From Polytrichum commune (lineage: Eukaryota > Streptophyta > Polytrichopsida > Polytrichales > Polytrichaceae): 64,000 bases of DNA. Position 1 is the first letter of the stretch. Every line of letters starts with the position of its first letter. Positions 23,910 to 38,379 of this stretch are shown here, piece after piece. Made by a program: the position numbers and the translations under genes. Below the pieces are notes generated by a model that did not search any database, was not told the DNA's origin, and worked only from the letters and a program-made list of their open reading frames with translations. The stretch lies in the NCBI GenBank assembly GCA_950295325.1, contig OX485803.1:55877554-55941553 (forward strand), written 5' to 3'.

Positions 23910-26900
23910 GAACCTGAGACTTTCCAGACCTTCTCCACAACCCACAAATTCAGCTCATCAAATTTCTTTATGTAAGCCACAACTTCGGCTCATCAAGTTT
24001 CTCCAACCTCCTGAAAAGCAACTATATCACCTCGGCATCTATTAGAAGGCCGTGAACCATCAAGATGTTAGAAATTTCTTCTTCAGAATAATACTGAGAA
24101 CCAGGGTGGACGGGGGTGTAGGATCCGAAGCACAGGAGGCATGGCTATCTAGACCATCATAAAGTTGTCACATATTAACCTACAATGTATATTTTCTTCT
24201 GTCTAACTTAACTTGACAAATTTGCATCTTTAGGAGCCCAAAGTAGTAGACTATGTGCCGGCTGGCGAAATGCTTTCAGAAAACCCAGCGGTATAGCATT
24301 GCTTAATTCCAAATAGGAAGTGACACTAGATACAATATTTGTTGTAGTTGTATGTTATGGCAGCGACATAATGCTCTTGGGATGTCACGAGTGCATATAG
24401 TGATACATATATGTGTGTGGTGTGGGGGCCATCTGCACAATACGTGGTAGTGGGCTCATGTACACAGTTTTGTGGTCCTTGTCATTCAATAACATAAGTT
24501 TCCTTTGGTATCACAATCCATTTAGTTTCACAAATGTGGTGGATATAGGAAGCATGTTTGTGATTCATATCACCGGCTTTGTAGCATGATATACCACAAT
24601 ACTATCTACTGCCATATTCAATGCATATTTCATTGTTGTTAGGTTGTGATTTAGATATGAAACCAATGTAGCAAGTTCAAAGACTATTCAAACAAATCAT
24701 ATGAGGGTTTCATAAGATTTAAGGATATTTGAACATTACATACTATTATTTGGATTATGCATCTTTTTAGTTCTACATCCAATGCAGTACGCAACAGAAA
24801 TGGTTTATGAAATAAGATTGAAAAAGAATAATGGATTCATCTTCTAAAATCACATTTAATAAACTCTAACAAACTATGGTATAATCAAACTCCATATTTT
24901 TAACTTCATTAACTTCTATAGAAAAAAGAAAAAGAAAATTATTTTTTCTATATACATATGCTCTACCAAAGGTTTCTTCCTTTACACTGACACACCCTAG
25001 TCATGGGTGACTTATGCTAAGGATTTAGATGGATGTACAACTTAACTTTGCAAACTTTTTCTAAGACTAAATAATTCAATATGCAAATTTAGAATCTTTG
25101 ATATGACATATTTTTCAAGTTATGAATTTGATTTCACTAGATTCTACGATATTGTTAATTCTTCATATAGTGTCTTTATCTTAGGTTGTGCCCCACTTGA
25201 TGAAGGATGATTTGGCCCTAGAATTAATCATAGAGCAATAACAATTGTAGAATGCTCTGTGACATTATAGTTAGGTTTTTGCTATGACTTAAAACACCAA
25301 ACTCAGGGAACTAAGTCTCCAGGAAGACTGAGTTAGTGTCTGTAAGGGTTAATGTCACATTGGATTAAGGATTACAATAACAATCTAAGACTTTCCCTTG
25401 TTCATTCCTTCTTTATTATACTTATTCTCCACCCTTGTGGTTCATTTGTGATTTCTTTGTCGTGAGTGATTCCGTCTTATCTTTGGGAATTTTCTATCAC
25501 TCAAGGCCTTGACTTATTTCAATCCTGAAGCTCAAAAGCTTGGCGAATAGTCTTGTGTCCTCCCTTTCGGTCGCTATATTCTTGTAAATGCCATTTCTCT
25601 AATGCAATTAATTGTTATTGTCTCATGTGTGGGCTGGTTAATTTTAATTGTGTGTTGCTTCATAAAGAAATATAGACTATAATTAAGTTTACTTACAATT
25701 TAGCAAAAACATGTTCAAAAACTATAGCCACCATTTTCATACGAGGGTAAGTCTGGCACCGCAAGCCTGTAATCACCACTTTATAATATGTATATTTGTC
25801 TATGCAATCATATCATTCCTTACAATTCAATAGGCAATAAACACTTCCATATAGCCATACAACAAGGTCAAGGTGTTCTTACCTTGCTTGGCAATTAATC
25901 TCACACATTTCTCTCTTTTAATTATATTGCTCTCATTCGAATCTATTGCTTTCAAATAATCATGTTTCCACGCCTCTTGCAATACTCTGACATCTCTCTC
26001 CCTCGCCTAGATATTTCCCTCTTAGTTTACGGCTAATCTTACTAACTCATCCTATCAATTATCGAGAAGATAGCCCGTTTCTACTTGATTTTCTGCTATA
26101 ATCTTTACTCCTCATCTACAATCTCCATCTCAGTGGCAATTCTTCGCAATTGTTTTATATTTCAACTGCGACTCATTCACATGCTGCACAACCAGTTGGT
26201 AACTGATTGAAGTTTCTCCTAGCCCTGGATATAGCTAAAGTCATGCACAGTCATTAATTTTAGTCTTCCAAATATAGGCTATTTACTTATGTCATGTCTA
26301 ATTCCTTAGTATTGCTTAATCATTCCACTACTTTTTGAAATTCATCAACTCACAACCACTTTTGCTGATATTCCTCATAATTATAGCCTAGCCACTTACT
26401 TAACAATCATCATATTCTCAGTCACACTCATAATTATTACTTTGGCCATATCTTCAAAGATGTTTTTTTTTCGCTCGACATCGTCACATCATATTCACTC
26501 AAAACTCACAATTTGATTATTCATTACTCAACGTTTTAAACAAAGCTATCAAGTTATATCTTGCTTAGCCAACTATCCTTCTACACAAAACATTGTCTAT
26601 AGCCTATGCTCCTATCACACGTTTCCATCGCTACAACCTCCTTCTACTCTTGCGCCTAGCCTAAAGCATGCGCTATTTCCTAGCTCTCACAACTATGATC
26701 AGATTTTTTTATTTGAAAATGATTTGCCTTTCTCGTCAGAGAGAGAATCCTTATAGCCAGCCTCCTCGTGCAAGTGCCGGCAGCCTGACAACTATTGGTA
26801 ACTGCTTATAGCCTCTTATTCACATCGTATTTAGCCTTAAGATGTCTTTTCGAGTAATTTTACTAGTGATTAGCCTCCTGCCACTAGTAGGAACAACTAT

Positions 26901-29800
26901 AGCCAAAACATTCATACTACAAAGTTCATCTAAAGGAAATGAACAATCATATTTTCATCATTTAAATATTCATTAAATGATTTATATATTGTTAGAAGTT
27001 ATGAATCATTCAAACAAATTATAATATGTAAGCATTCTTTGGGTTTCCCATCCAAGGGTTGGTTTCTACTTACATTTTTTCACAAATAAACTATTCTAAA
27101 ATTCGGAAATTTTTGTGACTAAAAATGTAATAGTTATTCTTATGAAACATCTAATTAGTCCAATACAAACTTAGTTGACATAGAATGGGCAACTTAGATC
27201 CTTCTAGTATAATCTTTTTTTTATAATTTAATACAAGATGGCCTAAAACTAATATAACACTTTAAGATTCATAATTATTTAAAATAAAAAACAATATGAA
27301 AGGTTTTTGTGAACTACCTTACTGAAATGCTCATAACTTTTAGTTGAATTTTTATAAAGGAGTTAAATTAGAAAAATAAATTCAATATCTACATAAGAAT
27401 AAAAACATATTCCATAAAAAATCAATACTCTAACGATTTTAAAAAAATAAGACTTTAATAGTTATCCACATAATTAGAGATGTTACGACTTAGGAGCAAT
27501 ATGTAATCACCTTCTGAAGTTTGTTAGTAATTTTGGTAAAAAAATACTAACTAATTTGATATTTTATAAAAATTAATTATATTCACCAATAAACAAAAAC
27601 ATTAAAATGCAATCTTCACACATGCAAAATAAAATAAAATAAACTATAAGATTATATTTTTATTCAATGAAGACAACAACTTCACTTCCTCTTAAGCAGA
27701 ACTATAACTTAAAACGACAATACAAACTAAGGATTGAAGTTTGAATCAAGCGTGGGGTTGATTGAGGTTGATGCACCCCGTGGGTCGTTCCCTTGCAATT
27801 TAGCTCAAGAAGACTCACGGTGAGACATCACGTAAATTTATATTCGCTTGAGAACTACCGTGTCTCATTAATATGCTCGGTCTCAAATTAATAATCCCTC
27901 TCTTCTCCTTATGATATGAATATAATTATTGGAGTGAACACAATCTCATTATCTTAATTCTTACTCTCAATGTAAGGCATCATTGATAATAAGAACCATT
28001 AGATTTAAAGAAAGCTTCAAGAGGTGTAACAATATCCTCGATAATAATATAGTTTTCAATAAGTTATATGAATCCTTAAGGTTCGTAGTTCATAAACATC
28101 AATCACACAAATGATAGTAATCTTATAATGATGAAGAAGATCTAATATTCTTGAGTATTTCTTTTTAAGCTCAAGTGTTACTACTTATAATATTGTAACT
28201 TGACATGTATGCATATAGTAGTTATAATTTCATGAACACATCATTGATTGTTTTGCAATGTCACGTTTAACTTCAAAGTGTTTCTTGATGACGATAGTAA
28301 TTATAACTCTCTTGAGTTTTACTCAAGAGAGAGAACTTTTTTCTTTGATAGTTGATCATTTACTTGTAATGACATCCAACAACTCACAAAGAATCTTAAA
28401 GTAAGAAGCACTTTTACTACAAAGTGTTTCTTGATGACAAGAAGTAAACCTATCTCTCTTGAGTTTTGCTCAAGAGAGAGAGAGAGATCTTCTATTGAAT
28501 AGATAATCCTTCAAATTGTAATGACATCCATCAACTCACAAAGAAACTTTAAATAAAGAAGTTTCAATAACAATTGTAGTAAGTACATTATTTCATATCA
28601 ATATTACTTCATTCATATAGATTCAAACTTTGATGTAATTTTATGTCTTCATCATTCTTGTTAATCATAAAATAAGTTCGATACTCAACCATATGTTATA
28701 TATTATAATATGCATAATACTTGTAAGTCAATTATGTAATTTATGAAAATAAGTTCCTCCTCTTTTGAAGGAGTTTGTAATCGTTAAGAAGTTTCACTTT
28801 AATCATCCATAACATGCATATAATTCTTCAAACATACAATCACATGTATATTTATAATTCCCTTTTGAGGAGTTCAATGATAAGTTCCACTTTTGAGAGA
28901 TAATCTTGTTTCCTTCAATCAATTTGTTTTCTCGTAATAACTTCTCTCAAAGTTCCATTGATACTCCAACTATTCTTGAGCGCTTTGTTCTCACCCTCGC
29001 ACTAATGCTTTGAGTTCTTTCTCAAAACACATACTCTCCTCTTGTTTATCAATCACTTAAGTCACAAGTACCAATTGACAACTCGTAATTCAATTTGAGA
29101 AAGAGAGAGAGAAAGGTCACACACACACACATTTGTGGAAAAGATAGTGTATTGCAAAGGTGCTCCAAGAGGAGAGATACAAAAGAAACTCAAGTATTTT
29201 TGACACTCAAATTTAAGATAACTTCGTTGTGTAGAAAATGAGGTAAAGTCTCCTAAAATTTCTCTCTTTATATAGTCTTTTCTTCCTAATCCAAAATCTA
29301 TATTAAGAGTGGTTGTGATCTCCTCTTTCCTAAATAACTATCTATTTTCAATATACGTAGATGATATCTATCTTAAACGGTTATAACCGTTTCACTACCC
29401 TAATGTTCTTAATACCAAGATTTTACTATATTCCTCCTTGAGAGTTAATCAAATCTTCGTGCTTGATTGATTCTATTTCGGTATTTAGAATATACTCGTA
29501 AAATATACTCTAGCTTATATTCTCCTTAATGCCTCCATAATGTCTTCGTATCTTAATAACAAAAATTCTTATAAATCATAATCATGCTTCCTCAAAATCC
29601 TACATTCTAATATATTTCATAATTATGTTCCTTCGAATATTCATCCTCAAAATCCTATATTCTACTCTTCTCCATAATCATGTCTCTTCGGATATTCATA
29701 CATCCTCAACATTCTAATATTCCCCTATATACCCTTTATATATTCCTATTTATAAGTCCTTCATGCTTACTAAGTAGTTCCTATCTTTGAATTTAAAGTC
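23910..29800. other. Long AT-rich stretch without a recognised gene
   Basis: Composition changes here to strongly AT-rich with frequent short A or T runs and no long open frame. I see no RNA gene, transposase or LTR boundary. A tandem duplication lies at 28270-28551 (listed separately). A transposon end of the ATATTTAGTGT type lies near 24285-24350. Confidence 0.5.
28270..28551. repeat. Tandem duplication with a palindromic core
   Basis: Two units of about 135-148 bp (about 28270-28400 and 28418-28551) share CAAAGTGTTTCTTGATGAC, a palindrome CTCTCTTGAGTTTT plus CTCAAGAGAG, and TGTAATGACATCCAACAACT. They are non-coding. Confidence 0.65.
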
Positions 29801-29814
29801 CTCCTATACTAAGC

Positions 29815-30085
29815 CGCTGGAGACCCATTGCCGTGGGTTACAGTCCCCTATAACCGCGCGTAAGCCCCGTAAGACCGTAGAGAGGCCCCTAAGGCCGTGT
29901 CTAAACCTAATCCTCGTCCTCGGCTCCGTTACCCTTGGGACTTCAGTCTCTCCCTCTTCCGGTGCCTGGCTGCTCCTTTCCTCGGTGCTCCAGTAGCTTC
30001 CTTTCTCGGTTCTCCAGCTGCCCCTTCCCTCGGTGCTCCAGGAGCTCCCTCTCTTGGTGCTCCAGTTGCTCTCTTTCTTAATGCA
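29815..30085 (+). repeat. GC-rich island with a 24-27 bp minisatellite
   Basis: Inside an AT-rich region, bases about 29945-30075 hold five or so diverged units built on CGGTGCTCCAG followed by a variable TTCCTTTC-type tract. Read in one frame this encodes a repeated Leu-Gly-Ala-Pro motif (64-codon frame 29897-30091), but nothing else suggests a protein. The preceding 29815-29930 is unusually GC-rich for this region. Confidence 0.55.
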
Positions 30086-30090
30086 GCTTA

Positions 30091-31875
30091 GTGCCTTCTC
30101 TTTGCTTGTGTAACCTTTGCTCTAATTCCCGAGCTTTGCATTGAACCATTTGTGTCTTCAATTGTTGGTAAGGCTTTAGCTTTTGTACTCAACAGAGGTC
30201 GAGGCGATTGAAGATGGAAAAAAAAACTAGAGTTGAAAAAATTTGGACCTTCGAAGGTACAAGACCGAGAGGACGACCGAAATAGATGAATAAAAGATGC
30301 CTCCATAGAAATGCAACGATCCTTTAAAGTAAGGTTGTTTTACGTTGAGCAATGATCGAGTATTTTCATTCATTCTTGCTTCGCCACGTTTCATTTGCAT
30401 GACATCATTTTCTAAAAGACTTACTCATTGTTGATATTTTCATATAAATATTTTATTATTTATTTATTTATCAGCATCAAAGAACACTTCTAAAAATAGA
30501 TATTTGATTGTCGAGGCGAATCAGCTAATTCCAAAGATATTTTCGATACTCAATGTCGTTCATTCCACTCGTTTGATCATTTTAGCACGTAATCACTTCA
30601 ATATCTCAAAATATTCTAAGCTTATATTATTAACAACAACTTATTCATTGACTTTAGGTTAGTCAATCATAAAAAAATTATAATATATTATAATATAATT
30701 GATACTTATTTTTGAATTTTACTTATTAAATATATATCTAAATCTTATTTCTTTCAACCGATCTAATATTTTATTATGTACTTTATATTAATTATTAATA
30801 ATAGGTTAATAAGTAAATAATTTAAATATACCCTCCAAAATACATAATATATATAAAATATCCTTGCATATATTTGTTAAAAATAATGGAGTATATATGC
30901 AAGCAACCCATTCCATATCTAAATGATACACTAAATATTTTATTAAATTTTTAAAGAACCTCACATATATTATTTATCAAATATCCACATAATAATATGT
31001 CTTTCTTTTTGTTAGATTATTTTTTCGAATGATTAAGACAACTTATTATTACAAGATATATATACCATACGATAGAAGTTTGTGCTTCTTACACCATTTT
31101 CTATCATGAATAAAAATATTAATCTGAAATAAATAGGATTTATTAACATTTATAAGCGATTTTTTTTCTTAAAATTATATGAAGTGAAAATAAAAATTTC
31201 AAAAAATTTAATATTGATGATAATTAACCAAAGATGATCTAATGATATTAGTTTTTTTCATTTTATTTAGATTTACTCCTATGAAAGCATTAGGCTACCA
31301 TTCAATATTTGGATTTATGATTTTTTTCATTAATTACGTTCAACCAAACTGCCATATCTCATTTTTTATATTGCTTGTTATAATTCATATAACTTTAATA
31401 CTATTTAAAAATAAATCAACCTGTATGAGAAAAGATAAATGATATTGCCAAATTCAATAAAAAAATAATTTCATACTATAATTGAAAATCAAACCCAACC
31501 AAATGATACTAAAATATTTCTAAAATATATTAAGAACTTCATATTTATTTTATCCATATTAAAATCAAATGTTACATTGTACATCTTGGATCTACCATTT
31601 TCAGTTGAATAACATTACTATTATAGTTTGTGTTGTTTTTTATTTTATAAATCTATAATTTTTTTGATCTTCTAATTAGCATATGATTGTTATTTTTAGT
31701 CATGCAGATGCACTTCATAAGGATGATTGGGATGCGGCCCAAATTGAGATCACTAAAGTCCAAGCCCAAGATAAATTTTTTTATTACTAATCATATGTAC
31801 ATACAAACAAGTACCCATAAAAAAAACCATTTGTGGTTATTATTTAAGATGCGTTCATGACAAATTCCGGTTAAA
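30091..31875. other. AT-rich DNA, nothing recognised
   Basis: Very AT-rich sequence with many stops in all frames. The frame 31242-31442 encodes a hydrophobic 66-residue peptide, typical of chance frames in AT-rich DNA. No supported feature. Confidence 0.4.
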
Positions 31876-31879
31876 AATT

Positions 31880-32570
31880 TTCTGCTACCAACTCTTCAGT
31901 TTTGGATTCTACTTTCAAAACAAATCAATATGGATTACCGTTCTATGCGGTAACTATTCCGAATCAAGATGAAATAAAATTTCCGGTCTTTTATATGTTT
32001 TGTAGCAATGATATGAAACAAGGGTATGAGGGTATTGTTATAGAAATAGCTTTAATTCATATTTTCGAATCATTGGAAAAAAATTAGGCTTTCTGCCATT
32101 ATTGTTGATAAACACAAGACATCATTTAATGCAATTTAAAATGTTGTAAACAATGATGTTTATTGTTAGACTCATGAGGGGGTACAAAAATACAAATCGA
32201 TGGAATGATGTTTTGTGTAATTTTCATGTTATGAAAGCTTGGAGAACTTACTCACTTGAGTCCCTAACGAGGACAAATACCGAATATGCAGAGTCTTACA
32301 CGTCTTGATGCTTTATCCGAAAGAAACTCATTTTGATGAGAATTTGAGACGATTTTGTATTGAATTTCAAAACAATCTGACATTTGCTACATACATTAAT
32401 TCCGGATGAGCCGGAATTAATATGCATTGGAAAAGATTGTGTCCTCGTTTTGGAGGGTATTTTCATATGATCGCATGGATACAATGAACCATGTTGAACG
32501 ACAGATATTGCTCCTATTATCAGCCTTAGATGGGCATAGACATCGAACTATGAGTCTGGAATTATTTTTA
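31880..32570 (+). pseudogene. Decayed MULE-type transposase
   Basis: Mutator-like transposases catalyse cut-and-paste transposition with a DDE triad. Translated fragments in changing frames match the order of that domain. First comes LDSTFKTNQYGLPFYAV (about 31900-31950), with the first Asp in the family's LDxTxxTN context. Next is IVDKHKTSFNAI (about 32100-32140), with the second Asp. Then VLCNFHVMKAWRTY (about 32205-32250), the LCxFHxxxAW block. Last is DRMDTMNHVER (about 32475-32505), resembling the C-terminal TTNxxE block. Frameshifts and stops separate the pieces, so no active protein is possible. Flanking inverted ends were not found. Confidence 0.6.
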
Positions 32571-34143
32571 AATATTTTTCACTTTTATGTCTCTTCTTTT
32601 ATATTTTCTTTTACTTTCGTATTCTGAGAAATCTAAGAAAGGCTGGGAAAGAAGGAGAATTACTGCCTATCGGAGGATCTAGGATAGAATAAGTAGGAGG
32701 AATAATTATTGCCTTTAGGGTGACATAAGAAGGAATAAGTAAGGAGGAATAATTACTTATTAAAAACAAATGTTACATTCTATACAAGAAGTTTTTTGTA
32801 GGAAAAATCATACATATCGTATTTGATCAAAGGGAATTAAACGCCTAAAATAAAATGAATATTAGAAATATCTAATGTTTGTTGATTAAATAAAATAAAC
32901 CTTACCTCATATGGATATAATATGTTTTCTATTTTCTAACATATTTAAAATATGTTTTATCTTCAAATATTTATTAAATATCATATTTGTTTTTCTTTAA
33001 TGTCTATATTTATTTTTGATCCATTACTGTTCGTCTAAAATATGGAAAGAATTTGAATTTCCAAGCTAATTCTTATTAAATCCAAAATTTGATGTTTTGA
33101 AATATCGATAATTTGTATTGAACTTTATTCTTTCACAAATAGGCTCTCAATAATCTTATAATAGGATAAACAAATTGTTTTGGTATGAGTTACTGGATAG
33201 TATTTAATATTAATAACAATTATAACATTATATAATATGAAATGATTTTTGGAATAACATACGTATTTAAATAATACCAATTTTTATCATTAAACATACT
33301 ATTGTAAATTCTAAAAATATATATTCAAATATAGTAGATAGCATTCGTAAGCTACTGTTGGTAACATAATTTTGAAAAAAAATTGAAACAAGTTTCTAAA
33401 GTTTATAGAAACAAGTTTCTAAGCCTTCCATAAGTCTTATAAAACTTTCCTAATATTTGATTGTGATTTATTAGAAATTTTCTAACTCTAGTTTTGATAG
33501 AATTTGTGTTAAAAATTTAATAGTTTAAAATATATATATATAAGTTAAAATTATAAAAAAATTAGTCACAACGAACATCCTAGAAATCTAATGCACATTT
33601 CTTGATATTGTTCATATACTCGTCTTATTAATTTAAGTTAGTACTAGTTTACGTATTAAATTTTTTTAATGTTCATATTATTGATTCGTTATTTTCATAT
33701 CTCTGACAGATATATAAAATAACAACGTCCACATAAAAGAAACCATTAACAGGGTACGCGTTTAGCTCATTAGGTCAGTATCAGTCACGCGATGCGTACG
33801 AATAACGCATGCCTATGCATGTGCACCGCATTCCCACGTTATTTTATTCTCGCGATTTTTACAAATCACAATTGCTACAGTAAAGTAATTTGTCACAATC
33901 ATCATTTAGGGTCTCTAATACATAAAAAAATACAATGAGTTCCAAAAATTTATAATTTTTATTACTTGCGCTTGTGATATTCAATGAAGTTGGTTATGAT
34001 AAAAATATTGTTTTTTTTTATGATTTTTTTAAAATTTGTGTTTTAAAAAAAATACGTATGACATTTATATAAGATTTATTAAAGTCTAGTGTAAGAGCTC
34101 AATATTTTCGAATTATTATAATTCATTTTTACTACAATGTTTT
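32571..34143. other. AT-rich DNA, nothing recognised
   Basis: AT-rich, many stops. A short GC-richer patch lies at about 33750-33840 (GGGTACGCGTTTAGC onward). It contains no supported gene or RNA. Confidence 0.4.
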
Positions 34144-34592
34144 TATGAAGGTTGTGATGAATTAAATCGAACTAAAGTATTTATTACGAATTAGCAGATG
34201 ACAATGTATGAAATTATGACTTATTGAACTAAAAATATTGAAATATAATTATATAATGAATTTTATTAATTTGTGCATTAGGTTTCAAAGATTACATTAG
34301 TTTTACATCTTATTACTAATATATTTGAGAGATGATAATACTAGTTTATCTAATATGGTAGATGATATATATATGATACATGTTTTTATTTGTCCTCTAG
34401 ACCTTAAAGACATTAAAATCTTATATCTTATAATTTTTTCAGTAAAAAAAATCTATAGTGTGTAGTTATAAACAGTGTGTGATTAAAAAAATTCTTTAAT
34501 GTATGTACATGACATCATGATGTAGTATATAATATTTTATGTTTGTATAGTTTAAAAATTTTAAGTAGTTCATAAAATATGATATATTATCT
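34144..34592 (+). repeat. Direct repeat flanking the decayed ORF1 copy, left member
   Basis: About 450 bp starting TATGAAGGTTGTGATGAATT and ending ATGATATATTATCT. It is repeated in the same orientation at 36271-36726. The two enclose a decayed retrotransposon ORF1 on the - strand. The ends do not show TG...CA, so I do not call them LTRs. Confidence 0.7.
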
Positions 34593-35885
34593 CATGTCGG
34601 CTAGGGCCATGATAACATCATTGAAACCTATCCTTGTAAGTTTGAGGTTTGGATATTCCATCCAAACTCTTAAGGTGGGGAGAAAACTCTATATATTTAT
34701 TGCATTTTTTTGGTTTTCTTCACGAATTTCTTGTACGCCGCGGCACTCAAACACTGGATATTGCACACCCCCGTGAATTTGCCTTAGGCGTCATTTTTGA
34801 AATAAATGTTTACTACGTTCTTTTCTCTCATGCATGATCTTATTTCTGCCTCAATAATTTCTTTGGGTTTCAACCTATTTAGGTTTTTTGCAATAAGAAT
34901 AAACGCATTTTTTTTGCCGAATCATCACCGGTAGGCTTTCCCATTGAGACATCTATGTATTCATGGCCAAATACAATTTTGTTTTTACGAATATTTAGAA
35001 CTTACTCCAGACTAGTGGCAACAATCCATACATAGTTATAACCTTCGATGTTCCTTACATGTGTAATTTCAAAGTTATGTTCCCTTTTGAATCCTTCTAA
35101 TATTACTTTTCATATATTATAAACCAAGGTTCATCTTTTAGAGTATCACTAGTGATTTTGATGGACAACATTTCACTAGAGGCAATAGTATCATATGACT
35201 TGCAAACTTTCCTTTTGTATATCTTGTTATCCGATAATCGGATGATAAATGGGCGGAGGCCTTGGAGTAGTTTGACTCCATCTTCTTGTACATTTTTAAG
35301 ATGGATTTTCGTATGACCCGACCATTGTTTGTCTCCATATGTACACATTATAGCTATGGGGTTTTTTATTTCATCGCCAAGCAATATTTTCATATCATGT
35401 AGTCTTTTGGTGATTTTGTTCAAGGCTTCGTCTTTTGGTATGATCATTTCCTCTAGGTTGAAAAACAAAGTAATATGATAGTCCATGGCAAATCCACACA
35501 CACATCTATTTCCGAGGGGATTTGGGTATGATAAAAATTTTGTTCCCCAATATCATTCATATTTGGTCACATTTCTTGTGGATCATATGGGTAAGATGGT
35601 ACACAATCCTGACATTATAGGATTTATTTGTCACTCATTCTCATTCTCATAAGTTCACTCACATTTTTGTGGCCTACTACATCAAGTTCTTTGATTGCAT
35701 TTAAGGCGTTCATAGCCTTAAATCCAAGCCATAAGTGCATGTGTTTCTTTGGTGTATTGTGTTTAGTTTTAGTTTTTTCTACTATGTCTAGGCATGCATT
35801 GCTAGAATTGCGTTTTTTAGTTTGAGATTTTTCAATGTCCTTAACTCCATCAAAGGTTTTGTCCAAGCTTTGTGAGTATGCCACT
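34593..35885 (-). pseudogene. Decayed second copy of the retrotransposon ORF1
   Basis: Translated on the - strand, this region aligns in order with the ORF1 protein at 40735-42492. KKHMHLWLGFKAMNAL matches PREFWLGITAMEKL. DYHITLFF matches DYHIAVHF. HTKIHLKNVQEDG matches GTIKIHLKNPKVDG. LRPFIIRL matches IRPFILTI. VCKSYDTIASSEMLSIKI matches VCKCYDSVARNTLLSTKI. Near 34690, SPHLKSLDG-type residues match TPHPKSLQG. It is interrupted by stops and frame changes. As in the other copy, a splice-acceptor-like TTTTTTCTTTGCAG lies directly upstream (about 35886-35899, - strand). No RT accompanies it. Confidence 0.7.
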
Positions 35886-36270
35886 CTGCAAAGAAAAAAT
35901 ACTTGATAGTTATTTTGTGTGTTTGTTGGAGTTTTTGTTGTCCTAGACAAGTCCCCATTCCACTTATGAGCATATGGGGCTTGGAGGGGAGATGTTGCTA
36001 GGGAAATATTGAGTCTAATTTTTTCTTTTGTTTTGTTTATATTTGTAAGATAACATTCCGAATGCCAATCATGTGATGTGTATGAGTTTGCACAATGAGA
36101 GTTTTTCCAATATGGTAAGGCTATGAGCCAAAACACAACAATAATATAAGTTGAATAAGCAACCTTCATTTTTATCTAATCTAACTAATTTGTTTGACTA
36201 ATTCTATATTTTTTAGAAAATTGCAAATGCTATATGCCTACTTGTTCGTTTGTGTATGTGTTCGTTCGTT

Positions 36271-36726
36271 TATGGAGGTTGTGATGAATTGAATCGAACT
36301 AAAATATTTATTACGAATTAGCACATGACGATGTATGACATATTACTTTTGACTTATTGAATTAAAAATACTAAAATGTAATTATATAATGAATTTTATA
36401 CCATTTGAGCATTAGGTTTCAAAGATTATATTTTTTTACATCTTATTGCTAATATATTTGAGAGATGATAATACTAGTTTATTAAACGTGGTAGGTGATA
36501 TATATATATGATACGTGTTTTTATTTGTCCCCTAGGCCTTAAAGACATTTAAATCTTAAATCTTATAATTTTTTCAGTACAAAAATTCTATAGTCTATTT
36601 TCATAAACAGTGTGTGATTAAAAAATTCATTAATGTATGTGCATGACAACATGATGTAGTATATAATATTGTCCGTTTGTATAGTTTAAATTTTTTAAAT
36701 AGTTCAAAAAACATGATATATTATCT
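36271..36726 (+). repeat. Direct repeat flanking the decayed ORF1 copy, right member
   Basis: Partner of 34144-34592, with the same start (TATGGAGGTTGTGATGAATT) and end. Differences are scattered substitutions and small indels. Confidence 0.7.
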
Positions 36727-37523
36727 TAACCAATTAAGGAAATGTATAAAGTTACATTTCAATGATACTTACTTGCAATTTTTGTCTATGTTAGTTGTGT
36801 ATATCTACAAAACAATTTAAAGGCAAGTGTCAGTGATCCCAAATTTTTTGATAATGAAATATTTATTGAGCCTGTGAGTTCTAATAAGGTTATGATTGAA
36901 CATGTTTTTAATCAATATTTTTTAAGAAATTCAATATGACAATGAATAAAGTTGTTACACTTATTCTTCCATATAATCATCTTCATCATTTTTGTAAGAT
37001 TTACTTTGAGTTAATCTCATTGCCAAAGGATGTTGCTCAATGTCTTGATAATTTTCTTGAAATATGTAAAGATACAATGAGATTGTTTGCTTATGATCAT
37101 GTTATTACAACAACATAAAAAATTGGAAATAATAATTTTAAAGTTGTGGATAAAATTCCGACCATGTCGGCCATGCACAGAGAGGAATAAAGTGAGGATC
37201 TCTACATAAAGTTCGATGTGTCCTCACTCTCCTTGAAGATTTGCAAATATTTTTGCTACATAATACTAAATGTCAAGATTTTATGCATGTCAAATATTTT
37301 ATATATTTCTATTTCTATGGGTGCCACATAATAAATAAGTGTGTAGCTAGTAAAGTGAGTGCACCTATTATGGATACTATTTGGATTTCATCAAATGTGA
37401 GTAGAGGGTTGACAACAATATAAAGTTACATGTGTACATAAGCAAAATCTCTTACATGACATGTAATGGATTCCATTCATATATGGCTCGGGGGGTCACT
37501 GGCAAAAATCATAGAAACAACGT
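36727..37523. other. AT-rich DNA with short open frames
   Basis: Frames at 36936-37118 and 37241-37423 (+) lie one after the other and could be remnants of one coding region, but neither carries a motif I recognise. Nothing else supported. Confidence 0.35.
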
Positions 37524-38355
37524 GCGATACAAAATAGGGTCTAACATATTCATTGTTGATAATTTTTGTAAAATGTGTACATATAATATAGGGGGTTTCA
37601 AAATAATGAAAAATGTTTACATGTAAAATACCATCACATATAATGGCCTCTTTTATCTAATAAATACATGTAAAATAACGTGGAAACAATTACTAGGGGT
37701 AGTGGGTCTAGGGTAGGGTCTGTGCTAATGGATGAAAAAAGGTAATTTTATGTTGTAAGAAGAGAAATGTCCTTCATGAAAAAAAATGTCGCTTACAAAA
37801 CCAAATTAAAAAAGGTTGTAAGAAAAAGAATGGACAACAATTGGGCTCCAAGAAAGAAAGAAAATGGGATATAGTAGAAGAAAATTTGATTACTTGGGTA
37901 CAAGGAAAAAAATGTACTATAAGTAAAATAGGGTATTTTATACGATTCCCCCAAAATTATAATTACTTATAGGGTGTATTAAAATACAAGAATTTATATT
38001 TATTTTGAAAAGTACCATACCTTATAATCTTTTCTGCAAGGTAAATAGCCCCTAATAAATAAGTCCTAAGCGCACGTGTATGCAAAATATAAGAGGGAGT
38101 GAACCCTCCGATATATATGGACATTTCGTATTGGACATGTACATGAACGTTAATCACAATTTATGATAGGTGCACTCACCTTAATCAATGGTTTAGCACG
38201 TGGCATCAATACTTTAGCACCAAAAATTACTCGGTGCCAAATTTGCCATGGTATGATGATGGACAAAATGTCAAACATCCTTTGAAGAAAATTTTGTCTG
38301 TTGGGAAAGATGCTTACTAGATTGGAATTTAGGTACCATTTATATTTATGTTTAG
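37524..38355 (+). repeat. 832-bp direct repeat, left member, flanking the retrotransposon
   Basis: Starts GCGATACAAAATAGGG and ends TTTATGTTTAG. Bases 50552-51383 repeat it in the same orientation and at the same length, differing by only a few percent. The retrotransposon with RT lies between the two. Read on the - strand, the repeat encodes an open stretch (PNRQNFLQRMFDILSIII and on to RAKPLIK) followed by GTGAGT, so it may derive from a host or transposon exon. Confidence 0.75.
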
Positions 38356-38379
38356 CGCGAACATACCGCTTGAATATAC

